This document shows, piece after piece, positions 18,376-27,179 of a stretch of 64,000 bases of DNA. Source of the DNA: a bacterium. Lineage in GTDB: Bacteria; Planctomycetota; Planctomycetia; Kolteriales; Kolteriaceae. The translations under genes and the position numbers were made by a program. The stretch lies in the NCBI GenBank assembly GCA_019753235.1, contig JAIELF010000015.1, positions 1 to 64,000 on the forward strand. Reading direction: 5' to 3'. Position 1 is the stretch's first letter; each line of letters starts with the position of its first letter. The notes beneath the pieces were generated by a model. The model saw only the letters and a list, made by a program, of their open reading frames with translations, was not told the origin of the DNA and did not search any database.

Positions 18376-19191
18376 TCATTTCGTTGGCGCGGACGCGGCG
18401 ACGATCTCAGCAGCCATTTCTAAAGCAGCCAGATTCCCGCCGTAGCACTTGCGAAGGTTCTCTCGCGTGAAGGTGCTCGCGACGGGCCCATGGGCGATCA
18501 AGCGACGATGGAGCAGGATCACGTCATCAAAATAGCTGGGGACGGTTCGCAGATCGTGATGAACGACGACGACCATTTTTCCCTGAGCACGCAGTTCGCG
18601 AAGCAAGCCGAAGATGACCCGTTCGGTGGCGGCATCGACGCCGGCCATCGGCTCATCCATGAAGTAGAGAGCGGCATCCTGGGCAAGCGCCCGCGCCAGA
18701 AACGTTCGCTGTTGTTGGCCACCCGAAAGCTGGCCGATCTGCTGATGGGCAAGATCCACGAGACCGACCCGTTCAAGCGATTGGATCGCGATTGCCCGTT
18801 CTTTGCTCCCCGGTCGGCGAAACCATCCAAGCCGACCGTACGTCCCCATCAAAACAACATCCAGAACGGTGACAGGAAACTCCCAATCGACACTCTCTCG
18901 CTGGGGAACATAACCGATCAATCGCCGCTGCTTCGCAAGAGGTTTGCCCCCGATTTCCACGGTCCCGCTGGCAATGGGGACCAGGCCCAAGATGGCTTTG
19001 AGAAGCGTGCTTTTGCCGGCCCCGTTGGGCCCTAGAACGCCGATAAGGCGAGGGTCGTCGAGGACCAAATCAACATTCCATAACACCGGCTTGCGGTGAT
19101 AGGCGACGGTAACGTCGTGGACATGGACCATCGGCGATTTCAAGTCCTGTCCTCCACGAGAAGCATCATTGCAGCGAACCGACGATGACAT
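18376..19191 (-). CDS. Metal ABC transporter ATP-binding protein
   Basis: ATPase subunit of the Mn/Fe/Zn importer, up to 271 residues. It shows Walker [10 protein letters not shown], signature LSGGQQQR, Walker B ALYFMDEP with the following D-loop, and the His switch in VVVVHHD. This matches the MntB/ZnuC/YtgB branch. The ATG at 19191 overlaps the binding-protein gene by 26 bases; an internal ATG at 19131 (MVHVHDVTV) gives a more typical length, and neither has a strong ribosome site. The product would couple ATP hydrolysis to the two fused permeases downstream. Confidence 0.92.
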   Translation of the reverse strand: MSSSVRCNDASRGGQDLKSPMVHVHDVTVAYHRKPVLWNVDLVLDDPRLIGVLGPNGAGKSTLLKAILGLVPIASGTVEIGGKPLAKQRRLIGYVPQRESVDWEFPVTVLDVVLMGTYGRLGWFRRPGSKERAIAIQSLERVGLVDLAHQQIGQLSGGQQQRTFLARALAQDAALYFMDEPMAGVDAATERVIFGLLRELRAQGKMVVVVHHDLRTVPSYFDDVILLHRRLIAHGPVASTFTRENLRKCYGGNLAALEMAAEIVAASAPTK

Positions 19192-20104
19192 CGATGTTAT
19201 GGCGAATCATCCCGGCATAGGTTCCCTGCGGCGAACCTGTTTTGCCCAGCGCATCCGAGTAAAGCTCGCCGCCCACTTTCACCTCGTGATCTTTCGCTTT
19301 GCAACCCTCGACGAGCGAGCGAATGTTTCGATCATTGATGATGTTCTCCGCGAAGACGGCATTGATCTTTCGCTCGACCAGGAAGCGGACCAGTTCGTTG
19401 ATCTCTTTGAGCCCCCCTTCCGAGTCCGTGCTGATCCCTTGAATCGATTTAACCTCAAGCCCGTAAGCTCGCGCGAAGTAACCAAAGGCATCATGGGCAG
19501 TGACGAGGACTCGCTTCGATTCGGGAATTCTCGCGATTGCTTTCTTCGCCTCGACGTCGAGCTCGGCCAGCTTGGCCGAGTACTTGGCGGCATTGGCTTC
19601 GTAGAACTCTTTGCCCGAGGGATCGTACGCCGTCAGCGCGCGGGCCACGCCGTGGACACCGGTACTCCAGAGAGCAACATCAAACCAAAGGTGTGGATCG
19701 ACCGTGCCCCCCGCATCGCGCAGCAGCTTGGCCGAATCAACGCCGTCGGCCACTGCCCAGACCCGTTTTCGGTCTGCCATCCTCTCCAGGATCTCCGCAA
19801 GCTTTCCCTCTAAGTGCAGGCCCGAATAAACAATCACGTCGGCTTGTTCGAGCTTGCTGATGTCCCCGGGAGAGGCCTTGTAGAGATGCGGATCAACGCC
19901 CTCGCCCATGAGCTGCGACACCTGGACCTTTTCGCCGCCGATCGCGCGGACCATATCCGCCACCATGCCGGTGGTGCAGGTCACCTCGACCGGATACTTC
20001 CCATCAAATGTCGATGGCTCGGCTGGGCCGGCCGACCGACTGCAACCCATCAACGGCAAGAGTAGAACGGCCGATACCCAGCACCACCCGCGTAGACGAT
20101 CCAT
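19166..20104 (-). CDS. Metal ABC transporter substrate-binding lipoprotein
   Basis: 312-residue cluster A-I (TroA/ZnuA-like) binding protein. A lipobox (LPLMGC) ends the signal peptide. Metal-ligand histidines are expected in [18 protein letters not shown] and THDAFGYF, with an acidic ligand in GISTDSEGG. The His-rich loop of zinc-specific ZnuA proteins is absent, which leans towards Mn or Fe, though this is not conclusive. The ATG at 20104 follows AAGGAGG. It is the first gene of the four-gene importer operon. Confidence 0.92.
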   Translation of the reverse strand: MDRLRGWCWVSAVLLLPLMGCSRSAGPAEPSTFDGKYPVEVTCTTGMVADMVRAIGGEKVQVSQLMGEGVDPHLYKASPGDISKLEQADVIVYSGLHLEGKLAEILERMADRKRVWAVADGVDSAKLLRDAGGTVDPHLWFDVALWSTGVHGVARALTAYDPSGKEFYEANAAKYSAKLAELDVEAKKAIARIPESKRVLVTAHDAFGYFARAYGLEVKSIQGISTDSEGGLKEINELVRFLVERKINAVFAENIINDRNIRSLVEGCKAKDHEVKVGGELYSDALGKTGSPQGTYAGMIRHNIDVIVGSLQ

Positions 20105-20448
20105 CACGCCTCCTTGAGACCCAACGTCACCGGAAAAAACATCCCTCGGCGACGCTCCTCCTCACAGCCTGCTCCTCCCAGGGGTTTGCTTCTCCCAGAG
20201 GGTCCCTTCTCCCGATGGGTCGCATTCATCCAAGGTCGGCTGCCGAGACTCTGTCTCTATCTCTACCTGTGTTCATACGTATCTGTCGGCCGATCGAAAA
20301 GTTTGAACAGTCAAAAAATGATGTTTTAGTTACTGGTGTCCGCGTAAGAGGTCATCCATTAATCCCTTTGGACAAACGAGTTCGGCGTTGGGGTCACCGG
20401 GCTGAGCCACGTCTGGCTGAGCCACGTGACAGAGAGGTCTGGGAGGAT
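20105..20448. other. Intergenic region upstream of the metal importer operon
   Basis: About 340 bases between the importer operon and the end of the DUF1501 gene, both on the minus strand. It should contain the importer promoter. A short palindrome at 20302-20315 is the only operator-like element I found. Direct CTCC/CTTCTCCC motifs recur at 20156-20210. No gene is supported. Confidence 0.45.
20302..20315. promoter_or_regulatory. Candidate operator palindrome of the metal importer
   Basis: TTTGA-ACAG-TCAAA is a perfect 5-4-5 inverted repeat in an AT-rich patch about 200 bases before the binding-protein start. On the minus strand it includes TTGACT, which could be a -35 element. Metal-responsive repressors bind palindromes of this kind, but no consensus for this organism is known to me, so this is a weak proposal. 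Confidence 0.25.
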
Positions 20449-21921
20449 TTAAGCGAGGATTTCCTGGATGACATAGGCCTCCTTGACACCCGTCAATTTG
20501 TGATCGAGTCCGCCGTAGAAATAGGTCAATTTCTCGTGGTCCAGGCCCATGAGGTGCAGGATGGTGGCGTGCAGATCCCGAATATGGTGGCGGTTCTCGG
20601 CGGCTTGCATGCCGAGCTCGTCGAGTTCGCCGTGCGAGAATCCTCCTTTGACGCCCCCGCCGGCCATCCAATAGAGGAAGCCCTTGGGATTGTGGTCGCG
20701 ACCACCCATGTCGTTCTCGGTGGTCGGTTGTCGGCCAAACTCTCCGCCCCAGACGACGAGCGTTTCATCAAGCAGCCCGCGCTGTTTGAGATCGGTCAAG
20801 AGGGCGTGGATGGGGCGATCGATCTCTGGGGCATGAATGGTGAGATTCTCTTCGATGCCGTGATGGGCGTCCCAATTTTGCTGCTGGTGACCGCCGCCGG
20901 AATAAATCTGGACGAAGCGAACACCACGTTCCACCAGTCGCCGGGCGACAAGGCATTGGCGACCAAAGGTAGCGGGGCCTAGGGCCAACTTATGATGGGT
21001 CGGCTTCGGTTCGTTGATGCCGTACATCTCGATCGTGCGAGGGTCTTCGCCGGCAATGTCCATCACTTCGGGGGCGGAGACCTGTAACTGGAATGCAAGC
21101 TCGTACGACGCCAGGCGAGCTTCGAGTTCCGAATAGCCCGGGCGCTGCGCTAGATGCTCGTGATTGAGGCGAGCGAGTTCATCGAGTTGTTGCCGTTGCA
21201 TGGGTCGAGTGACGGGTGATTTGGGGGAGAGATCGAGAATGGGATCTCCCTGGGGCCGAAGATGTGTTCCTTGATAGGCCGCGGGCATGTAGCCTGCTGT
21301 CCAATTGGCGGCGCCCGAAATTGGACCGCCGCGCGGGTCGAGCATCACGACGTAACCTGGCAGGTTGTCGTTCTCTGTTCCCAAGCCGTAGGTCATCCAT
21401 GAACCGATCGATGGGTGCCCCTGAATGATTTGTCCCGAGTTCATTTGCAACATGGCCGACCCGTGCGCGAAGGTGTCGGCATAGAGACTCTTCACGAGAC
21501 AGAGTTCGTCCATGTGTTTGGAGATCATGGGAAAGGCATCGCTGCACCAGAGTCCCGACTCGCCGTACTGCTGAAAGGATCGCTTGGAGGCAAGCAGCTT
21601 CTTCTTTTGAAAACTGTTTCGGCGGATCTCGATCTCGATTTCTTTGCCGTCGTTCTTCTGCAGTTCTGGCTTGTAGTCGAAGGTATCCATCGACGCCGGC
21701 CCGCCGTACATGAAGAGAAAGATGCACCGCTTGGCTTTGGCAGGAAGCATGGGGGGCTTGATCGCCATCGGCGATGCTGTCGTTCCAGCAACCGCGCGCG
21801 AAGCGAAGAAGCCGGTATTGTCCAACAGACTGGAAAGGGCCAATCCGCCGAAGCCCGCTCCCATCTGCCAGACGAATTCTCGACGAGTGCCCGTGCATGC
21901 CGAGCGACGTTGTTGCATCAT
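20449..21921 (-). CDS. DUF1501 domain protein (planctomycete sulfatase-like)
   Basis: 490 residues. The N-terminus carries a twin-arginine-like signal (TRREFVWQMGAGFGGLAL), then the DUF1501 core with FLFMYGGPASMDTFD, GSWMTYGLG, VVWGGEFGRQP and GRDHNPKGF. The family belongs to the alkaline-phosphatase/sulfatase superfamily and is very abundant in planctomycetes; substrate and chemistry are unproven. It lies 82 bases downstream of the DUF1553 gene on the same strand, the standard pairing of these families. Confidence 0.88.
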   Translation of the reverse strand: MMQQRRSACTGTRREFVWQMGAGFGGLALSSLLDNTGFFASRAVAGTTASPMAIKPPMLPAKAKRCIFLFMYGGPASMDTFDYKPELQKNDGKEIEIEIRRNSFQKKKLLASKRSFQQYGESGLWCSDAFPMISKHMDELCLVKSLYADTFAHGSAMLQMNSGQIIQGHPSIGSWMTYGLGTENDNLPGYVVMLDPRGGPISGAANWTAGYMPAAYQGTHLRPQGDPILDLSPKSPVTRPMQRQQLDELARLNHEHLAQRPGYSELEARLASYELAFQLQVSAPEVMDIAGEDPRTIEMYGINEPKPTHHKLALGPATFGRQCLVARRLVERGVRFVQIYSGGGHQQQNWDAHHGIEENLTIHAPEIDRPIHALLTDLKQRGLLDETLVVWGGEFGRQPTTENDMGGRDHNPKGFLYWMAGGGVKGGFSHGELDELGMQAAENRHHIRDLHATILHLMGLDHEKLTYFYGGLDHKLTGVKEAYVIQEILA

Positions 21922-22003
21922 CGGTTCTTTGCCTTCATGGACGGCCCCATTCCTAATCGCGTCGTCGTCGGGTCAGAAGCCACCTTCTTCTACCGACTCA
22001 ATT

Positions 22004-24877
22004 TCAATCGACGTAGACGAACTCGTTTGTGTTGAAAATGATTCTTGCCAAGTCGCTCCACGCTCGGCGACGCGATTCGTTCTTCGACGTTGTTTCTGGT
22101 TCGGTCGTCTTTCGGGAGGTTGCCGGCAGCCAAGTCCCTTGCTCGCTGGTCACCTTTAATTCGCGGAAGGAAGCGGGCATCTGATAGGCCCGGAAACCGA
22201 CCTGCCCCCCCTCGGCAATCGACGTCTCTTCGAGATCGAGAATGGGACTTTCCTCTTGATCAAGCCAAACGCGAACCCGCGAGCCCGCCAGCTCAATCCG
22301 CAAATGATGCCAGGCATCTTTACTGATCGGGCGGTCGATCGCTGTGAGCTGGGTGTAATCATCGAGATGCTTGCCGAGCGTGATCTGTGTGGTGGATAGA
22401 CCCAGATAGAAACCGAATAGGCCGTTTACTCCGTCGGAAGGTCGCAGCACGCGGAAGATCAGGCCGGCATTCCCTTGGTCCCCTTGCAACATGACGTCGG
22501 CTTCGATCTGCCCGTTCGTGATGAGAGCTGTCGGCCAGAGTATCTTGGCGGCGTCGCTTGCTTGGACCGACAGTCCTTCATCATCTCGCTCGGCCCACTC
22601 GCCGCCGAAACGATTCCATTGGTCCAAGACCGAGTCCGAAGCAGAGTCGGTTTTAATCCCCGACCACGAAACTTCAGCCTGTTTCAGGAACAGGCCCAGC
22701 CGAGCTTTTTCGTCGTCGGTCGGCCTTCGCTGGAGAGCATCCTTAAACAATTGCTCCAAACGAGCGTCGTCGTCGAGGTCGAGCGCAAGAAGATGGTCTG
22801 CCATCGCGAGGGATTGCTTCTCCATAAAGTCGCTGTTCAGCCAAACCAGCGCCTGCGGAGCGATTGTTGTCACGCTGCGAGCGGCAATCGACTGGTCAGG
22901 CGTGGCGGCATCGAAGGTTTCAAGCATCGGTACCCGGAGTGTTCTTTTCACAAACATGTAAACGCTTCGACGATCGAGCTGCCGTGCGGGAGATTTTCCC
23001 CAGCCGTTGCCGGGAATCGATTGGGTCGCCAGGACTTCCTTGGGCAAGGTTGGAAAAAAGCCACGCCCGCCCATCTCGTCGTTGAGGCGACCGTGGGCCA
23101 TCAACACGGAATCGCGAAGCGACTCCGCATCGAGTCGACGAAGCTGTTGACGCCAAAGAAGTTGATTGGCCGGGTCGATTCTCTCGCCCGCCATTGACGT
23201 TGTTGTTGATGCTTGTCGATAGGCGGCGGATTCAAGGATCAAACGGTGAAGCGGTTTGAGCCCCCATTGAAGATCCTGGGAAAAGATGACCGCCAACCAG
23301 TCGAGCAGTTCGGGATGGGTCGGAGGAGTCCCCGTTTTGCCGAAGTCACTCGGGGTCGCAACAATTCCTCGGCCAAAGTGATGTTGCCAAAGCCGATTCG
23401 CCATCACGCGAGCGGTGAGCGGATGCTCGGTCCGGGTGACCCACTCGGCCAGAACCCGCCGACGGCCGCTGCTTCGGGCGGCGGCGTCTCGGGTCGGAAT
23501 CACTGCCCGCGAGGCCTCGGCTGACGAGGAGAGAACCTCGGCAAAGTGAGGCTCAACAGGACTCCCGGGTGTATGAGCATCGCCGCGAATCAGGAGACGC
23601 GTCTCGGCGGGCGTCGGGCCCGCTTCGCGCATCGCCAGCGTCCGCTCGCCGGTCGATAAGGCGGCCAGGTTAGGGGTATCTTTCCTTTTCGCGTCGGCGC
23701 GTTCGTTCTGGAGCACACCTCGAAAGAACGAGACAAATCCGTAGTAGTCGCGTTGGGGGATGGGATCGAACTTGTGATCGTGACAACGAGCGCAGCCAAT
23801 CGTCAGGCCGAGCATCGACTGCCCGAATGTCGAGACAAGATCGTCGTAGTGCTCGAACTCTGCATTGGCTTTATCGTCGGGCTCATCATCCCACACACCG
23901 AGCCGACCGAAGCCGGTCGCGATGATCGTTTCATCGGAGACCTCATCGAGCTCGTCGCCGGCCAACTGCTCGCGAAGGAACTGATCATAAGGCTTATCTT
24001 CATTCAGCGAGCGAATGACATAGTCTCGATATCGCCAGGATTCCGGCTTCTCAGAGTCGCGTTCGTAACCGTCGGTCTGGGCATACCGAACAACATCAAG
24101 CCAATGCCTTCCCCACCGCTCGCCGTAATGGGGGCTGGCCAACCACTGATCGACGCGGCGTTCGTACGCGTCGGGACGAGAGTCTTCTTCAAAGGCCTGT
24201 ACTTCGGACAGCGAAGGGGGAAGACCGACGAGATCGAACGTCAATCGTCGAAGGAGTTCTCGTTTGCCCGCGGCAGGGGACATGGTGAGCCCCGCTGCCT
24301 CTTGCTCGGCTTGTATGAACAGATCGATCGAGTTCCGGGCGACGGCGTGTTGGCCCGCGGCGGGGATGCTCGATCGGGCAGGGGGGGTAAAGGACCAGAG
24401 CTGTCGGTCGGCATCGGTCACTTCCATCTCGCGGGCTCGGCTCTCGCGGACCGGGGCCGCCCCGGGCCAAGTCGCCCCGCGACGAACCCATTCGACGAGA
24501 AGATTGATTTCCGATTCGGGGAGCTTGCCGGTCGGCGGCATCTCCAGCGATTCGTAACTGACGGCATTGACGATGAGACTTTCGTCCGGCTTGCCGGGAA
24601 CAATCGCGGGCCCCGATTCGCCCCCGTCGAGCATTCCTTGCAGTGAATCAAGGCGAAGACTGCCGTTCGTCTTCTCCTGTCCGTGACACGAATAGCACCG
24701 TGCCGACAAGATCGGTCGAATCTTGTTTTCGAAGAACTGCTGGTCGTCTGTCGGGTTTGCCGGGGCAAGCGGGATCGCCTCGTCGGCCGTTACCAGCCCT
24801 ACGAAGAGGAACACCCCCGCCAGGATCAGCAGATTCCGATCGTGAGTCGTTGCCGACCTTTGGGTCAACAATTCCAT
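22004..24877 (-). CDS. PSCyt1-DUF1549-DUF1553 protein with an inserted LamG/DUF1080-like domain
   Basis: 957-residue exported cytochrome-type protein. After a signal peptide (about 1-31) comes the planctomycete cytochrome C motif C61-Y-S-C64-H65. DUF1549 spans roughly 190-400 and DUF1553 about 480-700. A jelly-roll domain like 3-keto-disaccharide hydrolase or concanavalin folds follows (about 765-915; QGNAGLIFRVLR, AWHHLRIELAGSRVRVWLD). The protein then returns to the standard DUF1553 ending, SDLARIIFNTNEFVYVD. The extra domain therefore sits inside DUF1553, before its last helix. AAAGGTGG precedes the ATG. Its partner DUF1501 gene follows. Probable role in degradation of complex polysaccharide; not proven. 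Confidence 0.88.
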   Translation of the reverse strand: MELLTQRSATTHDRNLLILAGVFLFVGLVTADEAIPLAPANPTDDQQFFENKIRPILSARCYSCHGQEKTNGSLRLDSLQGMLDGGESGPAIVPGKPDESLIVNAVSYESLEMPPTGKLPESEINLLVEWVRRGATWPGAAPVRESRAREMEVTDADRQLWSFTPPARSSIPAAGQHAVARNSIDLFIQAEQEAAGLTMSPAAGKRELLRRLTFDLVGLPPSLSEVQAFEEDSRPDAYERRVDQWLASPHYGERWGRHWLDVVRYAQTDGYERDSEKPESWRYRDYVIRSLNEDKPYDQFLREQLAGDELDEVSDETIIATGFGRLGVWDDEPDDKANAEFEHYDDLVSTFGQSMLGLTIGCARCHDHKFDPIPQRDYYGFVSFFRGVLQNERADAKRKDTPNLAALSTGERTLAMREAGPTPAETRLLIRGDAHTPGSPVEPHFAEVLSSSAEASRAVIPTRDAAARSSGRRRVLAEWVTRTEHPLTARVMANRLWQHHFGRGIVATPSDFGKTGTPPTHPELLDWLAVIFSQDLQWGLKPLHRLILESAAYRQASTTTSMAGERIDPANQLLWRQQLRRLDAESLRDSVLMAHGRLNDEMGGRGFFPTLPKEVLATQSIPGNGWGKSPARQLDRRSVYMFVKRTLRVPMLETFDAATPDQSIAARSVTTIAPQALVWLNSDFMEKQSLAMADHLLALDLDDDARLEQLFKDALQRRPTDDEKARLGLFLKQAEVSWSGIKTDSASDSVLDQWNRFGGEWAERDDEGLSVQASDAAKILWPTALITNGQIEADVMLQGDQGNAGLIFRVLRPSDGVNGLFGFYLGLSTTQITLGKHLDDYTQLTAIDRPISKDAWHHLRIELAGSRVRVWLDQEESPILDLEETSIAEGGQVGFRAYQMPASFRELKVTSEQGTWLPATSRKTTEPETTSKNESRRRAWSDLARIIFNTNEFVYVD

Positions 24878-25115
24878 GCGAACGGGCCACCTTTCTCGCG
24901 CCGATTTATTCCCCTCTTTAGTTTCACAAAATCAACATGGATTCACAACCCCCTTTGTTCCAGGAGAGTCGTCGAAAAGGGGCAAGCCGATCGATCATGA
25001 GGGAGAGTGACAATAGTCAACCGAAGACGGAGGCAAGCTCCTCCCGAAGCGGGTTTTCCAGAGGGGTGGGATGGAGACAAACCCCACTTCGGCGGCTTTC
25101 GCCAATAGCTGCCGA

Positions 25116-25138
25116 CGGCGGGCGCATCGAGCCCGCCG
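25116..25138. repeat. GC-rich inverted repeat downstream of the radical SAM gene
   Basis: Eight-base arms (CGGCGGGC and GCCCGCCG) around a seven-base loop, 15 bases beyond the stop of the minus-strand radical SAM gene. No T-run follows on either strand, so it is either a Rho-dependent end, an RNA stabiliser, or chance. Confidence 0.4.
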
Positions 25139-25152
25139 AGAGCCTGTGGAAG

Positions 25153-26796
25153 CTAGGCTCCCGCTTGAGTCGCGGGCACGCCGGTCGGAGCGGTCTCGGG
25201 GGCTTTCTTTTTCGTGATGCGGAATCGTTCGATCATGGCGCCGACTCGCTGTTCGAGAACAGTATTGCTCTCGTAATTCCAGACGTTGCGAACGAACTGG
25301 ATGAATCGCCATGGTCTGAACATGTACGAGAGGGCAAAGAAGTACGCCATTCCGAAGAACCGCCAGAACGCGAGCTCTCGCCCGGAAAGATGCTTGCTGA
25401 AAGCCTCGGTCGACGTTGGATCCATGAAGTTGACCAGCGAATTGAAGTAGGCGTCGTCGAGCTTCTGAGGGATCATGCCGTCTTGCTGAAGCTCGCGGAA
25501 GAGCTGGCTTCCGGGATAGGGCGAAAAGAGGAAGACGCCGACGTCGTGGACGCCGACCCAAGCAAGCTTGCCACAGAACCACATCGTCCGCATGACGTTG
25601 ATTCGCCGCTCGTGTGGGAAGCCGATGATGATGTTGCACTTGACGTTGATGCCCGCTTTGAGCGACGCCCGGATCGATGAGATCAAAGCCGGCAAGTGAA
25701 CCCGCTTTTTGATCTTGTCGAGTGTTTCCGGATCGCCACTCTCGGGAGCGTACGTGATGTTTCGGCAACCAGTCTTAAAGAGCCAAGGGGCGACATCGTC
25801 GTCGACGACCTCAGAGCGAGTCCCCGTGGGCAATTGCCAAGTGAATGACATTCCTCGGCGTTCGATTTCCTTGCAGAATTCCAGCACCCACTGCTTCTTG
25901 AGGATCATCGTCAGGTCATAAAAGTCGATGTTCGTGGCATTGTACTTCTTCTGGTAGAACTCGATTTCGTCGAGCACATCCCCCGGCGAACGAGGGACAT
26001 AGGCCTTGCCGTACATCGTTGGGTTCGAGCAGAAGGTGCATTTGTAGGGGCAGCCGCGCGTCGCGATGATGCCCATGGTTTTGCCACGATAGACGCCGTG
26101 CCCGTTGTGGGTATCGACAAAGTTATCCATCGGAAACAGATCCCAAGCTGGGTAGGGGATCTGATCGACATCTTTGATTCGTTCGCGCGGCGGAGCCTGC
26201 ACGTAATTGCCCGCTTCGTCAAGGAACGCGACGCCTGGGGTTCGGCGAACAGCATCTTTGTCGCGGGCTCGGTTGACGACATCGACGATCGTTTCTTCCC
26301 CTTCCCCGAGAATGCAGACATCGATCGCAGGGCAATCGCGGAGCGAAAACTCCGGAAGGGCGGTGATATGCTCGCCACCCACGACAATCAGGGTTTTGGG
26401 AAATCGCTCTCGAGTCGCATGGAGCAAGTTGCGGAAGTAGATCCAATCCTGACTGAACATGCACGAGATGCCGATGACTTCGACGTTACTGGGGATTCGT
26501 TCGAGTATTTCGTCGATGGAGAGACCCTGGTAGACGTAGTTCCCCTCTTGAATGATCTGATCGACCTTCTCGCCGATGGCATCAATGCAGGTGACTTCTG
26601 CCCCTGCTTTCTGCAGCATGGCCGCGAGGTAAGCGATGCCCAAAGGGGGCGTCACAGGGGAACTCCAGGTTCCGACGCTCGAAACCATCGCCGGCCGAAT
26701 CAGAACGACATGCCGGCCGACGCCGGTATTGTCGAACCGATCCTGATCGGTTTCCTTCATGGAAATCACACTCAACGAGTTGATTGTGGAACCCAT
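25153..26796 (-). CDS. B12-binding-domain radical SAM protein
   Basis: 547 residues. The N-terminal 180 or so form a cobalamin-binding-type Rossmann domain (PPLGIAYLAAMLQKAG, GISCMFSQD, VVGGEH). The radical SAM core has the 4Fe-4S motif C249-PYK-C253-TF-C256. Such BchE/HpnP-like enzymes carry out methylations or ring closures on lipids, tetrapyrroles or antibiotics. The C-terminal 100 residues contain a hydrophobic, aromatic stretch (FWRFFGMAYFFALSYMF), suggesting membrane attachment. I chose the ATG at 26796 because GGAG lies five bases upstream. No pathway partner is adjacent, so the substrate is unknown. Confidence 0.88.
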   Translation of the reverse strand: MGSTINSLSVISMKETDQDRFDNTGVGRHVVLIRPAMVSSVGTWSSPVTPPLGIAYLAAMLQKAGAEVTCIDAIGEKVDQIIQEGNYVYQGLSIDEILERIPSNVEVIGISCMFSQDWIYFRNLLHATRERFPKTLIVVGGEHITALPEFSLRDCPAIDVCILGEGEETIVDVVNRARDKDAVRRTPGVAFLDEAGNYVQAPPRERIKDVDQIPYPAWDLFPMDNFVDTHNGHGVYRGKTMGIIATRGCPYKCTFCSNPTMYGKAYVPRSPGDVLDEIEFYQKKYNATNIDFYDLTMILKKQWVLEFCKEIERRGMSFTWQLPTGTRSEVVDDDVAPWLFKTGCRNITYAPESGDPETLDKIKKRVHLPALISSIRASLKAGINVKCNIIIGFPHERRINVMRTMWFCGKLAWVGVHDVGVFLFSPYPGSQLFRELQQDGMIPQKLDDAYFNSLVNFMDPTSTEAFSKHLSGRELAFWRFFGMAYFFALSYMFRPWRFIQFVRNVWNYESNTVLEQRVGAMIERFRITKKKAPETAPTGVPATQAGA

Positions 26797-27179
26797 GACC
26801 ACTCCAAATGTCATTCGACGAAAGAAATGCGTGCGGGGAAATCGGACGAGCAGACTTTACTCGGAACCCCACTCCGTTGTCAACAATGTAGCCAACTGGA
26901 GTGCTCTTTGGGCAAAACTTCTCCCAAGTTCTCTCAATTCCGTCCCATCTTTCGCCGGGCCAGCCCTTGAATTCGGCGAGGTTGACCGGCGAGCCGTCTC
27001 GGCTAGAGAAGATATACCGGAAACCTCCCGACCGATTTTCCCGTGCAGGTCGAGCAGATCCGATGGAATGCAGGGTTTTTCAGAGGGCGGACCCCGAAGG
27101 ATGCGGGGAACGAATGAAGAGTCTTCTCCGGTCGGCCAGATTTTCCTCATTTTATGCTTTTTGCAGAAGGGACAGATGG
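26797..27179. other. Intergenic region between divergent genes
   Basis: About 380 bases between the radical SAM gene and the jelly-roll protein gene. The frame of the downstream gene stays open through much of it, but the signal peptide and ribosome site place the real start at 27180. AGAAGGG near 27164 is that ribosome site. No defined operator or RNA gene seen. Confidence 0.45.
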
